This document shows positions 30,207 to 41,364 of a stretch of 60,000 nt of DNA, piece by piece. How positions within the stretch are numbered: position 1 is the first letter of the stretch; each line of letters begins with the position of its first letter. Source of the DNA: Strigamia acuminata (lineage: Eukaryota; Arthropoda; Chilopoda; Geophilomorpha; Linotaeniidae); the NCBI GenBank assembly GCA_949358305.1, contig OX442323.1, positions 1,242,001-1,302,000 of the forward strand, in the 5' to 3' direction. The position numbers and the translations under genes are program-made. The notes under the pieces were generated by a model. The model had not been told where the DNA came from and searched no databases. It saw only the letters and a list, made by a program, of their open reading frames with translations.

Positions 30207-30923
30207 ATGGCTAGCAACCAACATCCGATGAATACGCATAGTAAAAGAGAAAATCTTCAGTTACCTGGTAGATTTACTATACGAGACCTTCCTTTAATTC
30301 ACGAAGAAGTTGAAAACATTGATAATGTTTTGGTAGAAAATAATGTGGTACACGAAGTTTCGAATGAAACTACGGAACCTTTAGTTAAAGGGGATCCCAA
30401 CTTGGATCAAAATAATCCAACGGACGGATCTCATCTAGGTCCAGCAAGACTACAAGTTTGTCAAAATTTCGGTTTGGATCCAAACCAATTTATAACAGTA
30501 GACGAAATGTTGGCGTTTGCCAGCAATAATACCGTAGTCAGTGTGAATGATTCGAATCCGAATCATAATATTCCGATCGGAATTCAACCTGATCTAGCCG
30601 GATCACAGATGTCTGATCCCATTTATCGGTTTCAACGTCGAGTTGTTCGTGGTGATTTAAGAACTTTTAAAACACCAACCAATTTTATTCGAACAAGGTT
30701 TCAAAAGAGACTCAATACAGAATCAGCAACTAGCAATCCATTTGCTAAACGTTCAAAACCCAATTGGGTAACAGCGGAAGTGTTGAATTCAACACTTGAC
30801 GCTAAATTTAGTAATTTTGAGAACAAATTACAAAACTGTCTCACGAGTTTCTTAGCTGAAATTCTTAAGAAAATGGATAAACCTGAAACAAACGTTTCTA
30901 ATGTGTCCGAATCAAAAAGCTAG
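30207..30923 (+). CDS. Gypsy-E gag-like protein (238 aa)
   Basis: Intact ORF from ATG 30207. Residues 77-107 (LGPARLQVCQNFGLD, FITVDEMLAFA) match the N-terminal motif of Gypsy-L Gag. Residues about 183-200 (KPNWVTAEVLNSTLD) match the segment after the Gypsy-L zinc knuckle (RQNWVTAEAIDQKM), followed by a predicted helix. The central Gag domain and knuckle are missing, as if the two ends of Gag were joined. The N-terminus has several acidic and amide-rich stretches. It is likely a defective or interfering relative of Gypsy-L Gag (inference). An open frame of this size with two conserved ends argues against chance. Confidence 0.78.
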   Translation: MASNQHPMNTHSKRENLQLPGRFTIRDLPLIHEEVENIDNVLVENNVVHEVSNETTEPLVKGDPNLDQNNPTDGSHLGPARLQVCQNFGLDPNQFITVDEMLAFASNNTVVSVNDSNPNHNIPIGIQPDLAGSQMSDPIYRFQRRVVRGDLRTFKTPTNFIRTRFQKRLNTESATSNPFAKRSKPNWVTAEVLNSTLDAKFSNFENKLQNCLTSFLAEILKKMDKPETNVSNVSESKS

Positions 30924-31763
30924 ATCCGGGGGATAAAATGTTATCCATCCCCAGAAATAGCACAGACTATATTGGAATACCAAAGTCAAGAAAAGAGTTT
31001 TAAATAAACCTCGATCACCGGAACTTTAAATAAAGCTTCGGTTGCTAAAAAGTTAAACTTATTCAATAGAATAAAAAGTTTTTAATAAAAACTTGTGTGG
31101 TATTTGGATAAATACCTTAAGCGGTGTAGTGATTAATAAATCACACCACCGGGGGATAGTATAAATGAAATACAAAATTCTAGAATTCTAGAAATCATGA
31201 CAAATAAAAGAATTTTATTTCGGAACAAATAAATTTTACGCTTGTAGAATAAATTGGTATTGTTTTCTAGAAGAAAATAAAAATACGAGTTAGGCAATAG
31301 ACAATAGTCTAGTTATTTGTGTAAGAGGTCCCCAGATAAAGTAAAATTCAAGTCTCGGTCGAGGCTTGGGATATTAAGCAGTGAAAGAATTATGTTTTGA
31401 TTTTTATTAAGTCAAAATTGCAGAGTTGTTACAGATCTTAGAATAAATATGATTATATTTAAATTAGATCGGTAGAGTAAGATTTCAATTGAAATCGAGT
31501 GGTTGACGAACATGAATGACCTGTTCTGAAGAATTCATTCTGTTGCTTAGCAACCAGGAGAAGTGTCGTACAGGAAAACCAATTAGTCAATTGTGTTATG
31601 AGTTTCTGAAAGAAATTAGTGTGATTAATTTTGAATAAAATTAATAGAGCACGTATTGAATTGGTTAATTCAATAAACTCTCGGTGAACATCTTAAGTTA
31701 AAAAAGTAACTTTCCAATGACAAATATAGAGTTGGTTAACTCTATGTTTGCCACCGGGGGATG
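30924..31763 (+). other. Gypsy-E 3' region with repeated polypurine-like runs
   Basis: No gene. CCGGGGGAT occurs three times: near 30926, near 31150 and at 31754-31762, the last directly before the LTR and therefore the working polypurine tract. Confidence 0.65.
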
Positions 31764-33189
31764 TGTGACGGTTATAAAACCGTATTTTCCCAGATTTATC
31801 GCCAGACGGCGCTATTTGATTAAAAGCGCGCATTTTCGAATGAATTGCAACAATTATAATTAATTGTTATAATGATGTGAATAAATATAAGATATTTATT
31901 AAACCTGATAAAGTATTATTTACTTAAACAATTGATTCTACCGAATCAATATTATATTTTATATTTACTTGTTGAAGGGGACCAATCGGACCCTTCTTGA
32001 CCCAATTCCATATTAGGTCCGAACCCCAGTCTCTATTAGGTCCGGACTAGTGATCCACGAATCCGTCGATCCAGGCACCTGATTGGCTATCGCCAATCTG
32101 ATTGTTCTCAAGAACTATATAAGCTCTGGTTTTCTACCAGGCCTCTGGCTTGTTTTCTGTATGTTTGTATGTATTGTTGGTTATCGTTTGATTTCTCTCT
32201 TTCTTACCGACACATCAGGCCCCCTCGACTCTCATCCGACTGGATATTGTCGTTGTAGCGTCATTTCGGGAAGACTAACTCCGGTTACCAAATGGTCCCG
32301 TAACGTTAGCCAGCTGCTCTAAGGGGCAGTAGGATTTCGTACGGTGACATAGTATAATGTTTATATACAGTTGGCCTTGCCAGATGAAAGTGGGCCCCTC
32401 AACTAACTGGCCCATGGTCGCGGTAAGGATGGTTGTTATGGACAATCATGTGCCGCAATCTCTCAGGTCCCAGTCTTTCTATGGCTGGCCCTTCCGTACG
32501 TTAAAGGTCGGTGAAGGGCTAATATAATGTAGTTGCTCCGGGTTGGTAGCCCGTGAACGGTATACAAAATACCGTGCTAAACAAACTACTTGGATACTGG
32601 TAAATCCACTAAATGGTATATCCATTAATTAATTACCCGGCGCCTGATCAAGAGATCTCGACGTCGTAAGGCATGCTGGCGGATGGAGGTGTCAAAACCT
32701 CCCGCGATGGTCCCCTCGACTATCGTGACTGTCCCCGCCCATAAAAATAATATCTAACTTTTATTTGTTGCATTTTTATAGTTCTAGTTATATTCGAAGT
32801 CTGAATCATTCGATTGAATGATCAGCAAATTTAGATCTCGGCGAATGCGAAGGATTCTTCGCATTCAAAGTCGTTCGTGCTGCGGAGCCGAATACATCTC
32901 CGTAGCGTTATTTGTGACGATGCCGCAAAGTCAGCCGTACCCTTCGAGCATCGCCCGGATCCTCAACCAGTGTAGCCGCCCGTTTACACGTAACCAGAAC
33001 CCCGAACCATTTGTATTCGTAGAAACAAGCAGGTAAAATCGTAAGTACGTATTATTTGGTCATTTATTCATTTAGCGCACATTTCGTAGCTTATCTCGGT
33101 TAGGTTGTTGTTAGTCTTAACAACGTCTTGTTCCGACCGATTTATCTTGTTAAATGGCTAATAAATCAGCCAAAAGTAGAATCGTCACA
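31764..33189 (+). repeat. Gypsy-E 3' LTR (about 1426 bp)
   Basis: Begins TGTGACGG after a purine tract and ends TCGTCACA where the Gypsy-C frame resumes. With no partner LTR in the window the right end is inferred. Perfect stem-loops stand near its start: 31768-31783 (six pairs), 31849-31868 (eight pairs), 31931-31950 (eight pairs). Several short frames inside have no support. Confidence 0.65.
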
Positions 33190-36100
33190 CGATTTACAAA
33201 AAATCTTTGTGGGCCGAAATAGTGGATTAGAAGCAGTTTTCCCGATGAATAAGACGTATGTGGACCAGAATTACGTAGCAAGAGTGACAAAAGGCATAGC
33301 AATTCCACCAATGCATGAATGTGCAGTTCCAGTTAATTTAAGCACAGCTTTAACGACAGAAATGTTTTTGGAATCTTTAGGCAATGTAATTGATAGGTTT
33401 GGTATTATCTGTTGTAAAACGTTAACAAAGTTTGAGAACGGCAAAGGCGTAATACGAGTGGCAAATCCAACATCTAAGTCCATTTTTCTACAGGAGAAGT
33501 CTGCAATTGGTAAGGCACATTATATTATTGATATTGGGTTGATGGATGAAAAACAAGCAAATTGTTTTGACTCTAACTCCCCAAGTTCTAAGGTTGTTGA
33601 GTTGTTGAATGAAAAACAAGCAAATTGCTTTGATTTTGACTCCGCAATAGCCAAAGACAAGAGGACTAAGAACCAACAGCAACAAATGAAGCAGTTACTC
33701 CAGAAAAATCAGGACAGATTTGCCATGACAGATAAAGATTTAGGAAGAGTAACCAACTTTAGTCATAGAATTGATACAGGTGACCATGAACCTATTCACT
33801 TGCAACCGTATAGACGTTCAATTGCAGAAAAAGAAGTAGAAGCTGAGGAAACTAGAAAATTGTTAGAACAAGGAGTCATTAGGGAATCGGAAAGTCCCTG
33901 GAGCGCGCCAGTCTTACTCATCAAGAAAAGAGACGGCAAATGGAGGTTTTGTGTTGATTGGAGGAGGTTGAACGCAATTACAAAGAAAATGGTGTACCCA
34001 CTACCAAGAATAGATGATACGTTAGATCAGCTAGCAGGGGTCCAGTTTTTCTCGATGATGGATTTAATTCAAGGATACCATCAAGTTGAAATAAATGAAC
34101 AAGACCGAGAGAAGACAGCGTTCACCACTTCAACTGGACACTATGAATTTAATGTCCTTGGAATGGGGTTATGTAACAGCCCAGCCGCGTTTCAAAAAAT
34201 GATGAATAAAGTATTGGGCAACCTCCTTGGAAGGGTCTGTATAGCCTATCTTGACGACCTTATAATTTTTTCTAAAACATTTGAACAACATTTACAAGAT
34301 CTGGACTCAGTCTTTGAAAAACTGCGAATTGCGAATTTAAAGGTAAAGCTAAGTAAATGCACTTTCGGGACGGATACAATCCGATATCTCGGACATGTGA
34401 TTGATTCAGAAGGCATTTCACCAGATCCACGAAATCTCGAGTCTGTAGCAAAGTTTCCAATTCCATTAAATGTGAAGCAGTTAAGGAGATTTTTGGGTTT
34501 GTGCTCATATTATAGAAAATTCATTTTAGGATTTGCTGATATTTCCAAACCCTTGGTCAACCTTACAAAGAAAGACGAGAAATTCGACTGGGGACCGCCT
34601 CATGAAGAAGCATTTAAACAACTAAGAACAGCTTTGGTAACAGTGCCAGTTTTGGCTCATCCTAATTTCGCACGGCCGTTCATCATATCGACGGATGCAA
34701 GCGCTTATGGTTTGGGAGCCATTTTGAAACAAAAGCTTAACAACCAAGAGCATGTGATTTGTTATGCTAGTAGGTTATTGAGCAATGCTGAACAGAACTA
34801 TAACGCGACAGAAAGAGAATGTCTGGCCATATTGTTTGGCATACAGAAATTTCGACCATATTTGTACGGGAAGAAGTTTACCATCATCACGGACCATTCA
34901 GCACTTCAATGGCTGAAAAGTGTCAAAAATCCAAATGGTAGGTTAGCACGATGGAGTCTGCAGTTGGTTGACTATGATTATGAAGTACAGCATAAGTCAG
35001 GCAAGAAACATACAGATGTCGATGCGTTAAGTAGGATTCCTGAGGACATTAGTGAAGAAGAAGTAATTATTCCTTTATTATTGCTCGAAAATCTCGATTT
35101 ACCTGCAGAGCAGCGTAAAGATCAGAAGATTATGGAACTCATCACATCACTACAGACGATAGAGCAACTTCCGCGCAAAAGAAGACGTCCGCTACAGCAG
35201 TACGTACTTCAAGGCGATATTTTGTTTAAGAAGAAGAAATTTAATTCCTTGAACACGGAAGAATTACTGTATATTCCACAGCATTTGAGAAAAGATGTTT
35301 TAGTAGAAATGCATGATGGTCTTACAGGCGCTCATTTAGGCCTGAGTAGAACTTGGAAGAAAATTAGAACACGTTTCTTCTGGCCAAGGATTTATAGGGA
35401 CGTAAGGAATTACGTACTCTCATGTCCGAAGTGTGCAAGTGCAAAAACCATGACAACACCGCCAAAAGGATTGATGCAGCCGTGGTCGACAGTGTCTCGA
35501 CCATTCGAACGAGTAGCCATAGACACGTTAGGCAGTTTCCCAACATCTGACACAGGAAACAAGTATGTTTTCATCATTACGGACTATTTATCACGCACTG
35601 CAATAGCTAGAGCTGCGCCAGCATGCACAGCTATTGAAGCAGCGAATGCCCTTGTTTATGAAGTCATGCTGAAAGAAGGAAGCCCACGAGAGATTCTGAG
35701 TGATAAGGGAACGGAATATAGAAATGAAATGATTAAAGAAATATCTGCATTGTTCAAGTCCCTTCACAAATCCACTTTCGGATACCATCCAAGAACAAAT
35801 GGTCTTACGGAAAGATTTAATGCAACAATAGCTAAAATGTTGCAGAGTTACGTAAATAAAGATCATACTGATTGGGACGCATTTTTGCCATTTCTTCTTT
35901 TCTCTTATAACACTGGAGTCCATGAAACAACAGGTTACACTCCGTATTATTTATTACGAGGTTATGAAGCAGATCTCAACGTGGATGTCAACTTAAATCT
36001 TCCTCGCAAGGAGTTCACTTTGCGTACTTCCAGATTCATCAGGGAGGCAAGGAGAATTTCCAATGAGAAAATACAAGAGCAAGGCTTGAAGAGCAAGAAA

Positions 36101-36685
36101 AGGTTTGATTTGAACAGAGTACACGTGGAATTCGATCCAGGAGACCTAGTTTATTTGAAAACACCAAATAGAAAGGTTGGTTTAAGCGAAAAACTCCTGC
36201 CACAATTCTCTGGACCATATGAGATCGTACGACGAACAGTGCCGAATGACTATGAAATTCGAAGCTCATCGGGTAAAAAGATGGACATTGTGAACGTGGA
36301 GCGACTGAAGCCGTACAAAATGAGAGAAGAACTTTCAGAAGACATTATGAAGCCTTTAACATCTAAAAAGGTTACATTTGCTGATGATTTGAAAGAAATG
36401 AACAGCGGAAATGAAATTATCGCGAAAAACAACGTAAATTCGTCAAACAAACCTGTTTCTGCAGCTACGGAACGTTTCATCGACGATGCTGATCAGATAT
36501 TGTTACGAGGCTTATTCGAGAACGAACTTCCGGCGAAAAATGAGGAAAATCAACTTCCGAAACCGTCACCAGGCGTCGCAAGTGCTGTCGACGACGACGC
36601 GCATGCGCGACCACCTGAAGTTGGCAGTTTCCGGTCACGCCGCCTACGCAAACAGGCACGGCGCGATTACACTACATTCTACTGA
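33190..36685 (+). pseudogene. Gypsy-C Pol, 5'-truncated by Gypsy-E
   Basis: Open frame from the Gypsy-E LTR junction to the stop at 36685; the frame also extends back by chance to 33128 inside the LTR. The start of pol, including any protease, is absent. Residues counted from 33128: reverse transcriptase with ESPWSAPVLLIKKRDG and YLDD at 374-377; RNase H (STDASAYGLGAIL); integrase zinc module (H...CPKC) and catalytic D799, D859, E895 with 35 between the last two; a GPY/F-like module (FSGPYEIV) and a hydrophilic tail. Around 33540-33650 a roughly 66 bp tandem duplication repeats NEKQANCFD. The frame is otherwise intact. The family is Ty3/gypsy, distant from Gypsy-L. Confidence 0.92.
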
Positions 36686-37483
36686 ACTTTTTCAAAGGGA
36701 ACACAAGCATATTGTTGTGACCGGAGAAAATTTTCAATTGAAAGCTCGTGTGTGACAGTACGTATTATTAAACAATTGAAATTGAAGAGTTAATAGAGCG
36801 GAAATTTGGAAAGTTTGAAAACGAAGTTAATGCGAATAATTTTCAAAGAAGCTGCATTGAAATTAATAATTTGGACATTTTCACATTGAATATTTAATTA
36901 GCCCATAGATAATAATTTGAATTTCACATAATGAATTAAAATTGTAGTTGCAATAGACGAAATCAATAAGAAATACATTGGATTACAATTGATATTGGTC
37001 AACCGAATTCTAATTTATTTCGTTATCTGGTGGACCGGGACTACATGCGCCATGCGCATCCGATTCATCTACGTCACCGGATTCTTTACGAATTACACCA
37101 GAAGGCTTTGGAACCATTCGAAGAAGAAAAAGAGAAGTTAAAAACTCCTCTTCTGTGAACTTAGAGTTTTAGATATTTTGTTTTTTTGTGTATTTTAATT
37201 AAGATATAAATTTTATAGTTTTATAGAAAATGTTAAAAAACGAAAAAAGTAATATAAATGTAAAGAAAATCCAAAAAGTGTTGTTTGTATGATAAAATAG
37301 TGTTGAATTGTTATAATGCATAAAGAAATATTGAAAATTGTTTTTCTGTACAAGATATGATTAACACTGGGGTGGGACTCATATATTTGATTATTTTCTT
37401 TAAGGTATGATTGACATATAACATAATTGGCTTAAATTCTAAATAACTTTAGTTTTTGGAGACCAAAAAATTTAAAGGGGGGG
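36686..37483 (+). promoter_or_regulatory. Gypsy-C 3' region and polypurine tract
   Basis: AT-rich untranslated sequence without a gene, ending in AAAGGGGGGG at 37474-37483 one base before the LTR. Confidence 0.75.
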
Positions 37484-37484
37484 C

Positions 37485-37988
37485 TGTCACGCGGTTGAGT
37501 TGCGTCGTCTGCCGACCAGCTCAAACCAGCGCTAGAACTGAAGAAGTTGTCAAAAGCTATCACTAGCCAGCGTACGTGATGGTGACATCACGGGCTGGTC
37601 AATCTGGATTAAACTCAGGGGGTGACTTAGGTATAAAAGAGCCACTTTGGCTCTTGGAGCTCAGTCCATCCCGGGCTGCTAAGCAATTAGCACCAGCCAG
37701 CAAATGGCGTGGTTTCCCTCCAAATTGAATCAAAGTGTTAATCGTATCTTAGAGTATCTTTTAGGTTAGTTTAGATTTAGTTTCACATTTTGTATTTTTG
37801 ATTTAAGTGTGTTGATTTAAAGAATAAAGACACTGTATTGTTTTCAATCTTAAACTCTGGCTTTGTTTCATTCCACTCTTAGTTTAGTTAAGCCACTCTT
37901 TAGCTCAGCTAGTATTAGTGAAGCTAAAGGACTCTTAGTAATAAGTAATAAATTACGTGGTCACTATTGGCCATTTGGCCACGTAACA
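37485..37988 (+). repeat. Gypsy-C 3' LTR (about 504 bp)
   Basis: Starts TGTCACGCGG after the purine tract. The right end at CGTAACA (37988) is inferred, as there is no partner copy. It contains a TATA box, TATAAAAG at 37632-37639, and a polyadenylation signal AATAAA at 37823-37828, in the right order for U3-R-U5. A weak YY1-like AAATGGCG lies near 37702. Confidence 0.75.
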
Positions 37989-38642
37989 ATATGTATTCTT
38001 ACTTTAGTTTAAGTCCCACTTGTCGAGGGAATTTATCTTAACCGTCTTTGTCTTGTTTGCGTCGTCTGCTCGACCAGTCGGCCGCCATTACGGTGGGCGT
38101 GTCTTACTATTTACTGTGCAGATATAATTCAATTTATATCTTTGTGGGTTTCTTGAAGTTGTTAATTACTATTTAAGTCCTTATATAATTGGCAATGTAT
38201 TAATCTTGAATCTTAGTGCAAACTGTGTTACTTTTCTGATGTAATTACTGCATTTATTGAGAGCAATCTGCTCATTGGTGGAAAATATTCATCTTTATTC
38301 TTTTCTTTGTATTATCTGTATTTTGCCTGAATTTTCACTGCATTATTTGCTATGTAATAAGTGTTTAATCCAGGATTTGTCAGAACTGTTCATTTATTGC
38401 TTTTAAGATGAATTTTCAACTGTTAGGCTTAAGTTGATGAATGTATTCGACACTACGGTGATTTAATTGTAATATTTACGCCTTTTTCTCCTTGCAATTC
38501 CTTGGAGACCTCCGTAGTTTCATAGTGCATATGTACTAACACAATGCAGCTGTGATTGTACTTGCTGCTTTTTATTGTTATGAGTTCAGCTGCATTGTTA
38601 GTAGTCTTGTTATGATATTAGAGAAATAAATGGTCGCATTTT

Positions 38643-38655
38643 TCTCTCTCTCTCT
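38643..38655. repeat. TC dinucleotide microsatellite
   Basis: Short uninterrupted TC run, about six and a half units. Confidence 0.85.
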
Positions 38656-40087
38656 GAATTATCTTTTACACTCACTGTACCAGGATGACCAGTAAGTAGA
38701 GCGCCCAAACACACTCCTTCTCCCCGAGGATGGCTCCAGGTGTGTTCTGTATGTGGACTTTTCATCTTTACCCACCATGTACTACAGGTTAGGCCTGACC
38801 AGCAGGATGAGAGTGCTCAGACACGTTTTTACCACACCACTATACGATTATACGCGCGGTCCACTAGTCTAACGAGTCAAGTGGGCCATTCCTGTTCCTG
38901 ATGTTCGCCTGGCATCATTTTCCGTGGTGCCAGCAACACTGGTTGTGTAACATTTTACACAAACCAGCGCCTCTATTCTGCAGGCAAATGAAAACATACA
39001 TTGGCAACATTTTAGGCATTGAACAATTTCTGTGTCCAGGTGGGTATGGGTCTCGGGTACGGTAAAACTCATCAAGTGTGCCTCAAGGCTACAACTGGAC
39101 TGTGGGTATGGGTCACAGCTATGGCGGCACTCTCAACTAGCATGCAGCCAGGGTCGTGGGTATGGACCCTGGTTGTGGCGTAACCCAGCGGTATTAATTA
39201 TTTTTGTCTCCTTTTATAGATTCACAACAAAGTAGAATTTACTGGGTCCAAATAGACAAATTGATCACACAATTTGTTTACTAGTAATTTCCGCTTGAGA
39301 TGGCAGTGTGCAGAACTACAGTGAGTTATAACAGTAAATTGTAAGTAATTTATTTGCCATAATTCGAAAAACAACATTGATTATTTCTTTACAAAATAAC
39401 AAGCTATTTTGTTTGAGACATAATCCCAAGCATAAATGGTGCACCCTTTATGCCGTCAATTGTTACACGATAATTCCCGCCTGAATTATATGTGTATGAA
39501 TATTCAACAATACCATCCGTTTCTCAACCAGATTTGGCCATAAATTCCGAGGAATTTACGCTCAGTCAATCACTAGATAATTCCGAAGAATTATCTTTCC
39601 CTTTGTCTTAATCTGATTGTGGCGATGCAGAGAAGCCAACCGTATGCCTCGGATCAATTACTAACCCTTACCATAGATATAGATTATACACTGGATAGCT
39701 GAGTCTATTGTCTCAGCGATCCCAAGTTCTGTTGGCAGGAAGTGACGTCACACCAAGTATTGTTCACTTCCTGTTTATGCTTTCGCCATGGTAAACACAC
39801 GGTAAACACAGATTTTCAACTAGTTTCGCGCAATTTTCGCCCTACTTTTGATCTTGCATCCATCGACACACGTCCAGAGCAAGTGGGAGGAAGGTCCTAC
39901 TCCAATTCCACGCTCACATCGATCTCGTCCGTGTCCTCGTTCGCTTTTTGATGGGCGCGCAAAATTGAATCGTCGCAACCACTCACGATACGTCCGAAGC
40001 GCTCGCATTTTCCCCCACGTACTCGACCAAGCAATCGAGATAAAGGTCTGTCAAGTACGTCGGATCCTAGAACGTTGGCGTATTTTC

Positions 40088-40164
40088 GAATGCCGCACGA
40101 ATACCGCACAAGTGCCGCCTGAATGCCGCCCGAATGCCGCCCGAATGCCACTCGAATGCCTGCC
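40088..40164. repeat. 11-bp tandem repeat, seven units
   Basis: Seven degenerate units of the form GAATGCCGCCC in 77 bases, just left of the Copia-M insertion. Because 11 is not a multiple of 3, every frame reads through it, which creates the spurious small frames seen there. Confidence 0.9.
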
Positions 40165-40259
40165 GGCTCGGCTCGTGAGCATGTTTTCGCTTATTATGGA
40201 ATCGTAGCGATGAAATCGTAGTGGTGTTTGTGTATTCATGCCGACAAAGCTTGGCCATT

Positions 40260-40264
40260 ATTTT
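40260..40264. repeat. Target-site duplication ATTTT (left, Copia-M)
   Basis: ATTTT precedes the LTR here and follows the other LTR at 59914-59918, 19 kb away. This shows that everything between is one insertion plus later nested ones. Confidence 0.9.
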
Positions 40265-41070
40265 TGATGACCACCGGTGGCTGCTGACCCGGTGTTGGGC
40301 AGTGGAAGCGGTGCCCAACTTGAAATCCTGGTGAAAATCACGAAATTCCGCAATTTCGATTTTGACGGAAATCCACGTATACGTCGGCGGGAGCCGGGGC
40401 CTCGTCCTGGGCATGAAAAGTACGCGATTTGCGGTGCGAACAGAAATGTTCCGAAAATGCACAAAACGTCCCAAATTTGCTGGCTAAAGCTGTGGCCGCA
40501 CTGCTGTGCTTATAATGCCAATATCTAAAGTTAATTATGACAAATTCAACTTACTGGCACCTGGTAAAAATGGAAAAGTAAAGCCATTTATTTGCAGCTT
40601 GATACAGGACTGGAGGCAGCCATTTTTGCCCTCTCAAAACCAGATACAGAATATAATCTCGAAGCATAGGTTACAGGTATTATGTATAAATACAGGATAA
40701 GTCATAACAGTCTGCATCATAAATAATGCTTTTACAATACAAAAAGCATGGATCAATCACACGCATATCTAAATGATTGTGATTGATCTTACAAATTCAA
40801 AAACATTGATTTTATATACATAAAAGGCAATTGTCATTTGAATCAAATAAATTATTACATTTATATGGGGCTTAAAAATAAATACAACAATTGCCTAAGC
40901 TTTAAGATCAAAATAAACAAAAACTTTCTTTAATCATATCAACAGCAAATTAAATTATTTTCACACTGCACATAAGATATGACAATTAGACATAACAATG
41001 GTTATTTTTCACATTGTTTATGCACGACATTTCAACTAATGGATAACTCTTTATTTACAAAATGCTAACA
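40265..41070 (-). repeat. Copia-M 3' LTR (806 bp)
   Basis: Matches 59108-59913 at an offset of 18843; the one difference I see is T at 40896 against C at 59739. On the minus strand it begins TGTTAGCAT and ends GGTCATCA. Stem-loops: eight pairs at 40726-40749, ten pairs at 40751-40788. YY1-like GCAGCCATTTT at 40616-40626. Confidence 0.95.
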
Positions 41071-41364
41071 AGCGCCCCCTTAAATCAAAGTTGTCCATTA
41101 GTTGATAACAACAAACTGGCACCGTGTCACGGCAGGTACCAACGCTTCACAAGGTTACCTGTGCCCGGCCGCGATCCATACAGATACTGCAGCATGGCCC
41201 AGGTACATGTGCCCGACCGTGATCCGAGTACGGATTCTGCCACATGGTCAGATGACACATGAACCCGACCGCGACCTGTATGGATTCTGCAGCATGGCCA
41301 GACACACAGGCTCCTGCATACCAAATCCATGCCATGACACAATGCCATGGCCCGCATTAAACGG
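41071..41364 (-). other. Copia-M 3' untranslated region, polypurine tract and minisatellite
   Basis: On the minus strand AAGGGGGCGCT (41081-41071) is the polypurine tract against the LTR. At 41161-41310 three diverged units of 48-52 bp repeat a CCGACCGCGATC...CTGCAGCATGG pattern. Confidence 0.75.
41161..41310. repeat. Minisatellite, three units of about 50 bp
   Basis: Units at 41161-41208, 41209-41260 and 41261-41310. Each starts with a variant of GTGCCCGACCGCGATCC and ends with a variant of CAGCATGGCCAG plus ACACA. Confidence 0.8.

Larger units (their letters stand above)
30085..33189 (+). mobile_element. Gypsy-E, gag-only Ty3/gypsy-like element (5' end missing)
   Basis: Plus strand: 122 bp of leader remnant directly against the Copia-2 LTR, a 238-codon gag-like ORF, about 0.8 kb of 3' sequence, polypurine tract and a 3' LTR with the same TGTGACGG start as Gypsy-L/R. 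No enzymes are encoded. The 5' LTR and primer site are not seen, as expected if Copia-2 inserted into the leader. Its LTR cuts the Gypsy-C pol frame. Confidence 0.7.
33190..37988 (+). mobile_element. Gypsy-C, right part of a Ty3/gypsy element
   Basis: Pol fragment, 0.8 kb 3' region, polypurine tract and 3' LTR on the plus strand. The 5' LTR, primer site, Gag and start of Pol are beyond the window or lost. It is the oldest member of the left-hand nest, being the outermost target. Confidence 0.85.
37989..40259. other. Unassigned DNA between the two nests
   Basis: About 2.3 kb with no convincing coding region, RNA gene or element boundary. A TC microsatellite is at 38643-38655. TGGGTATGG recurs about every 50-60 bases near 39040, 39102 and 39151. 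This is probably host intergenic sequence or decayed transposon. Confidence 0.5.

Noticed and set aside
33128-33189. First 20 codons of the Gypsy-C frame as a pol start
   Set aside because: They lie in the Gypsy-E LTR, upstream of its TCGTCACA end, and begin at a non-ATG codon; the real frame starts before the insertion, out of view.
38056-38080. Similarity of a GCGTCGTCTGC-TCGACCAG stretch to the start of the Gypsy-C LTR (37501-37520)
   Set aside because: Only about 20 bases match and the flanks do not; too short to call a solo LTR or a second boundary.
40088-40164. CRISPR-like array
   Set aside because: Units are 11 bp and contiguous, with no spacers, in eukaryotic DNA; this is an ordinary tandem repeat.
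39742-40239. Small overlapping frames left of Copia-M
   Set aside because: They are created by the 11-bp tandem repeat, which is open in several frames, and have no recognisable product.
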